Source: Acidisphaera sp. L21
GTDB lineage: Bacteria; Pseudomonadota; Alphaproteobacteria; Acetobacterales; Acetobacteraceae
Length of the DNA: 64,000 nt
Direction of reading: 5' to 3'
Assembly: GCF_009765685.1 (NCBI RefSeq)
Contig: NZ_LMUY01000020.1
Coordinates: 58,778-122,777 of the forward strand
Numbering within the stretch: the first letter of the stretch is position 1; every line of letters starts with the position of its first letter. Below the pieces are notes generated by a model. It saw only the letters and a program-made list of their open reading frames with translations, did not search any database and was not told the origin of the DNA. The translations under genes were made by a program, and so were the position numbers. Positions 62,136 through 64,000 of the stretch are shown one piece after another.

Positions 62136-64000
62136 ATGGCGGTAGATAAATTCCAACGAGAAAGCTCGATGTCGGAATATTCGACAACGCCAGCTGTCGG
62201 AACAAGTCAGCGCCTCGAAGAACTTCGACCAGATGCGGCAACACGCGATGATCGGGCACCGCCAATTGGCGTCGTCGGCATAAGCGTTGCGGATAGTGGG
62301 TTGGACGCCAGCATCCGACTTCTGGAAGAGATGCCACCACACACCGGATTGGCATTCATCCTTGTCCACCGGCGCGTTTCCGACGGCGACGCTCTCACGG
62401 CTGATGTCCTGGCCCGTCACACACGGATGATCGTCGCCGATGCTACGGACGGCGTCGTGCTTGAATCAGAGCATCTCTATTTCGTCTCGCCGACAAGTTA
62501 CCCAACCGTCTCGGGCGGTCGGTTGCGTCTGTTGATGCCACAGATCGGCCCCGTGCCCGCTCGACCATTCGACACCCTACTTGACTCGCTATCGCGTTCG
62601 TATGGCGCGGCCGCTGCTTGCGTGATTCTATCAGGAACCGGTGTCGATGGTTTTGCCGGCCTCGCGTCACTGCGCCGTGCCGGTGGATTCGTGGTGGTGC
62701 AGGATCCGGAGGACGCCCACCATGACGAGACACCCCTCGGCGCGATCCACACCGGCGGCGTCAGCGCGATACTGCCCGCGTCCCACATCGCCGGCGCACT
62801 GAGCGACTTCTTCAAGCACCCAGGGGACGACGGTGGGCCACCAGAACACCCGGTTGCATTGTCTCTGCCATTCCGCGAGGACGTCATAGAGTTGCTGCGA
62901 GCGCAGACGGCTCATGATTTTGGTTCATACGACCCAGGCGCCCTCGATCGGCGGCTCCAACACCGAATGGCGCTCACGCGGATCCCGGTCGAGGAAACCC
63001 GGCAATATTTGCAGATCCTGCATGATGACAAACGCGAGCTGGATCGTCTCGTCAACGATCTTCTGGTTGACGAGACGCCCTTCTTTCGGGACCCACTTGT
63101 CCTCGATGGACTTGCCAGGATGGCCATTCCCGGGCTGATCCAGGATCACTCCGGGGATCGGCCGCTCCGCATGCGGGTTGCCGGATGTCGTACGGGTGAA
63201 GACGCGTATTCGCTGGCAATCCTCGTTCTTGAGCAGATCGCGTCTGCTGGACGGACAATAAGGCTGCAGGTTTTCGCCGATGATTCCGACGTGCGCGCCA
63301 TCACATTCGCCCGCGACGGTCTATATCCAAATGATATCGCGGACCATGTCGGGGTGGAACGTCTGGCGCGTTTCTTTTCCCAGGAAGCCACTGGCTGGCG
63401 CGCCACTGCGGAATTGCGGTCGGCGATCGTGTTTGCGACCCAAGACGTCCAGCAGGATTCGGCGTTCTCCCGCTTCGACCTCATTTCCTACCGAGTCCAG
63501 CCGAACTATCTGAAACCAGCCATACAAGAGAAGCTCCTCTCACTGTTCCAATCCTCATTGAGCAAACAAGGTGTCTTATTGCTCGGGTCTCCCTGGACAT
63601 TCTCCGTCGAGCCGGTCGAGTTCGTCGCCATTTCGAAAGCATCTGGAATCTATCGCCAGGCCGAGCACGGGTCGTCTTCCCAGCAGGATAATCTGGCCCG
63701 TAGTGCAAACCGCTTGCCCGGCGACTCTGTGCGCATCCGCCCAATCCAGATGATGTCACGCGCGACGCGCTCGATAACACTTTCCGAACTCGGCCGCCGG
63801 GCGGTCATCAAGGCCTATGCGCCAGCCTCTGTTCTCGTCAATGCTGCCAACGAAAGTCTTTTCGTTATCGGTGCGACCGACCGATACCTTCGCCTTCCGC
63901 CGGGGCAGTCAAGTTCCGATCTGCTGACCATGGTGCGCCCTGGGCTCCGTCTCAAATTGCACCTCGCGATGAAAACCGCGCGGCAGACCATGGCGAAGGT
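62136..64000 (+). CDS. CheB-CheR fusion protein (chemotaxis-type methylesterase/methyltransferase), 5' part
   Basis: An open frame of 621 codons runs off the window end. Residues about 35-220 are CheB-like: GVVGISVADSG near the usual active-site Ser, ILVHRRVSDGDALTADVLARHT with the His, and LSGTGVDGFAGL with the Asp. Residues about 250-500 are CheR-like: DLLVDETPFFRDP, RVAGCRTGEDAYSLAILVLE, ARDGLYPNDIADHV and FDLISYRVQPNYL. The CheR motif usually read ISCRN is ISYRV here and ATDxD is ADDSD, so methyltransferase activity may be lost. A further region starts after that and may be PAS/kinase. ATG at 62169 is an alternative start. Confidence 0.8.
   Translation, partial: MAVDKFQRESSMSEYSTTPAVGTSQRLEELRPDAATRDDRAPPIGVVGISVADSGLDASIRLLEEMPPHTGLAFILVHRRVSDGDALTADVLARHTRMIVADATDGVVLESEHLYFVSPTSYPTVSGGRLRLLMPQIGPVPARPFDTLLDSLSRSYGAAAACVILSGTGVDGFAGLASLRRAGGFVVVQDPEDAHHDETPLGAIHTGGVSAILPASHIAGALSDFFKHPGDDGGPPEHPVALSLPFREDVIELLRAQTAHDFGSYDPGALDRRLQHRMALTRIPVEETRQYLQILHDDKRELDRLVNDLLVDETPFFRDPLVLDGLARMAIPGLIQDHSGDRPLRMRVAGCRTGEDAYSLAILVLEQIASAGRTIRLQVFADDSDVRAITFARDGLYPNDIADHVGVERLARFFSQEATGWRATAELRSAIVFATQDVQQDSAFSRFDLISYRVQPNYLKPAIQEKLLSLFQSSLSKQGVLLLGSPWTFSVEPVEFVAISKASGIYRQAEHGSSSQQDNLARSANRLPGDSVRIRPIQMMSRATRSITLSELGRRAVIKAYAPASVLVNAANESLFVIGATDRYLRLPPGQSSSDLLTMVRPGLRLKLHLAMKTARQTMAK

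Overview
The window is very GC-rich, densely coded DNA with the codon habits of an alphaproteobacterium. Gene content (cyo quinol oxidase, many orphan solute-binding proteins, a rep-parA-parB cassette, a GH8 enzyme beside glycosyltransferases) points to Acetobacteraceae or a close Rhodospirillales relative. That assignment is inferred from the content, not proven. A replication initiator with ParA, ParB and 17-bp iteron-like repeats at 11.2-15.1 kb indicates a large plasmid or chromid. No transposase, tRNA, rRNA or CRISPR array was seen.

Layout. 0-2 kb: the end of a PadR regulator overlapping a siderophore-interacting flavoprotein, then a TauE/SafE permease. 2-6 kb (minus strand): the cytochrome bo3 operon cyoABCD. 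6-9.9 kb (minus): a three-gene operon of an IlvD/Edd dehydratase, a 3-hydroxyisobutyrate dehydrogenase-like reductase and an FAD oxidoreductase, divergent from a solitary RutA-like monooxygenase. 11.2-15.1 kb (minus): parB, parA, rep and the putative origin. 15.1-18.6 kb: an orphan branched-chain-type binding protein, a YdjM-like membrane protein, an NtaA-type monooxygenase and a small secreted protein.

18.8-29.0 kb (plus) is a tight eight-gene operon: D-aminoacylase-like amidohydrolase, CobW GTPase, family-5 binding protein, alpha/beta hydrolase, gamma-glutamyltransferase, class II aldolase, NtaA-type monooxygenase and a second family-5 binding protein. It looks like a catabolic route for an N-acyl, peptide-like or chelator-like compound. 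29.0-35.7 kb (minus) is a polyamine-type ABC transporter operon headed by a DadA/PuuB-like amine oxidase and ending in an unexpected family-5 binding protein. 35.9-38.8 kb (plus): another family-5 binding protein and an amidase. 38.9-40.7 kb: a GH13 enzyme. 40.8-47.7 kb: a LysR regulator divergent from a CitE-like lyase, an AtoE-like permease, a secreted PrpD-like protein, a class III CoA-transferase and a PDC-lactonase-like amidohydrolase, which reads as an organic-acid operon. The same palindrome, TTGTCCGGACAA, lies before 35865 and, with one mismatch, before 41789.

48.1-61 kb (plus) is a surface-polysaccharide locus after a relatively AT-rich 475-bp leader: a 1264-residue multi-domain glycosyltransferase, three paralogous GT4-type enzymes (two with N-terminal TPRs) sharing a C-terminal module, a methyltransferase with its own C-terminal beta-rich extension, and a GH8 endoglucanase-like protein. 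An OmpR-type response regulator follows, then a CheB-CheR fusion that runs off the window end and whose CheR part has altered motifs. The most unusual parts are the paralogous glycosyltransferase array with its shared C-terminal module, the Rep protein with a C-terminal DnaA-domain-I-like segment, and the hybrid transporter operon.
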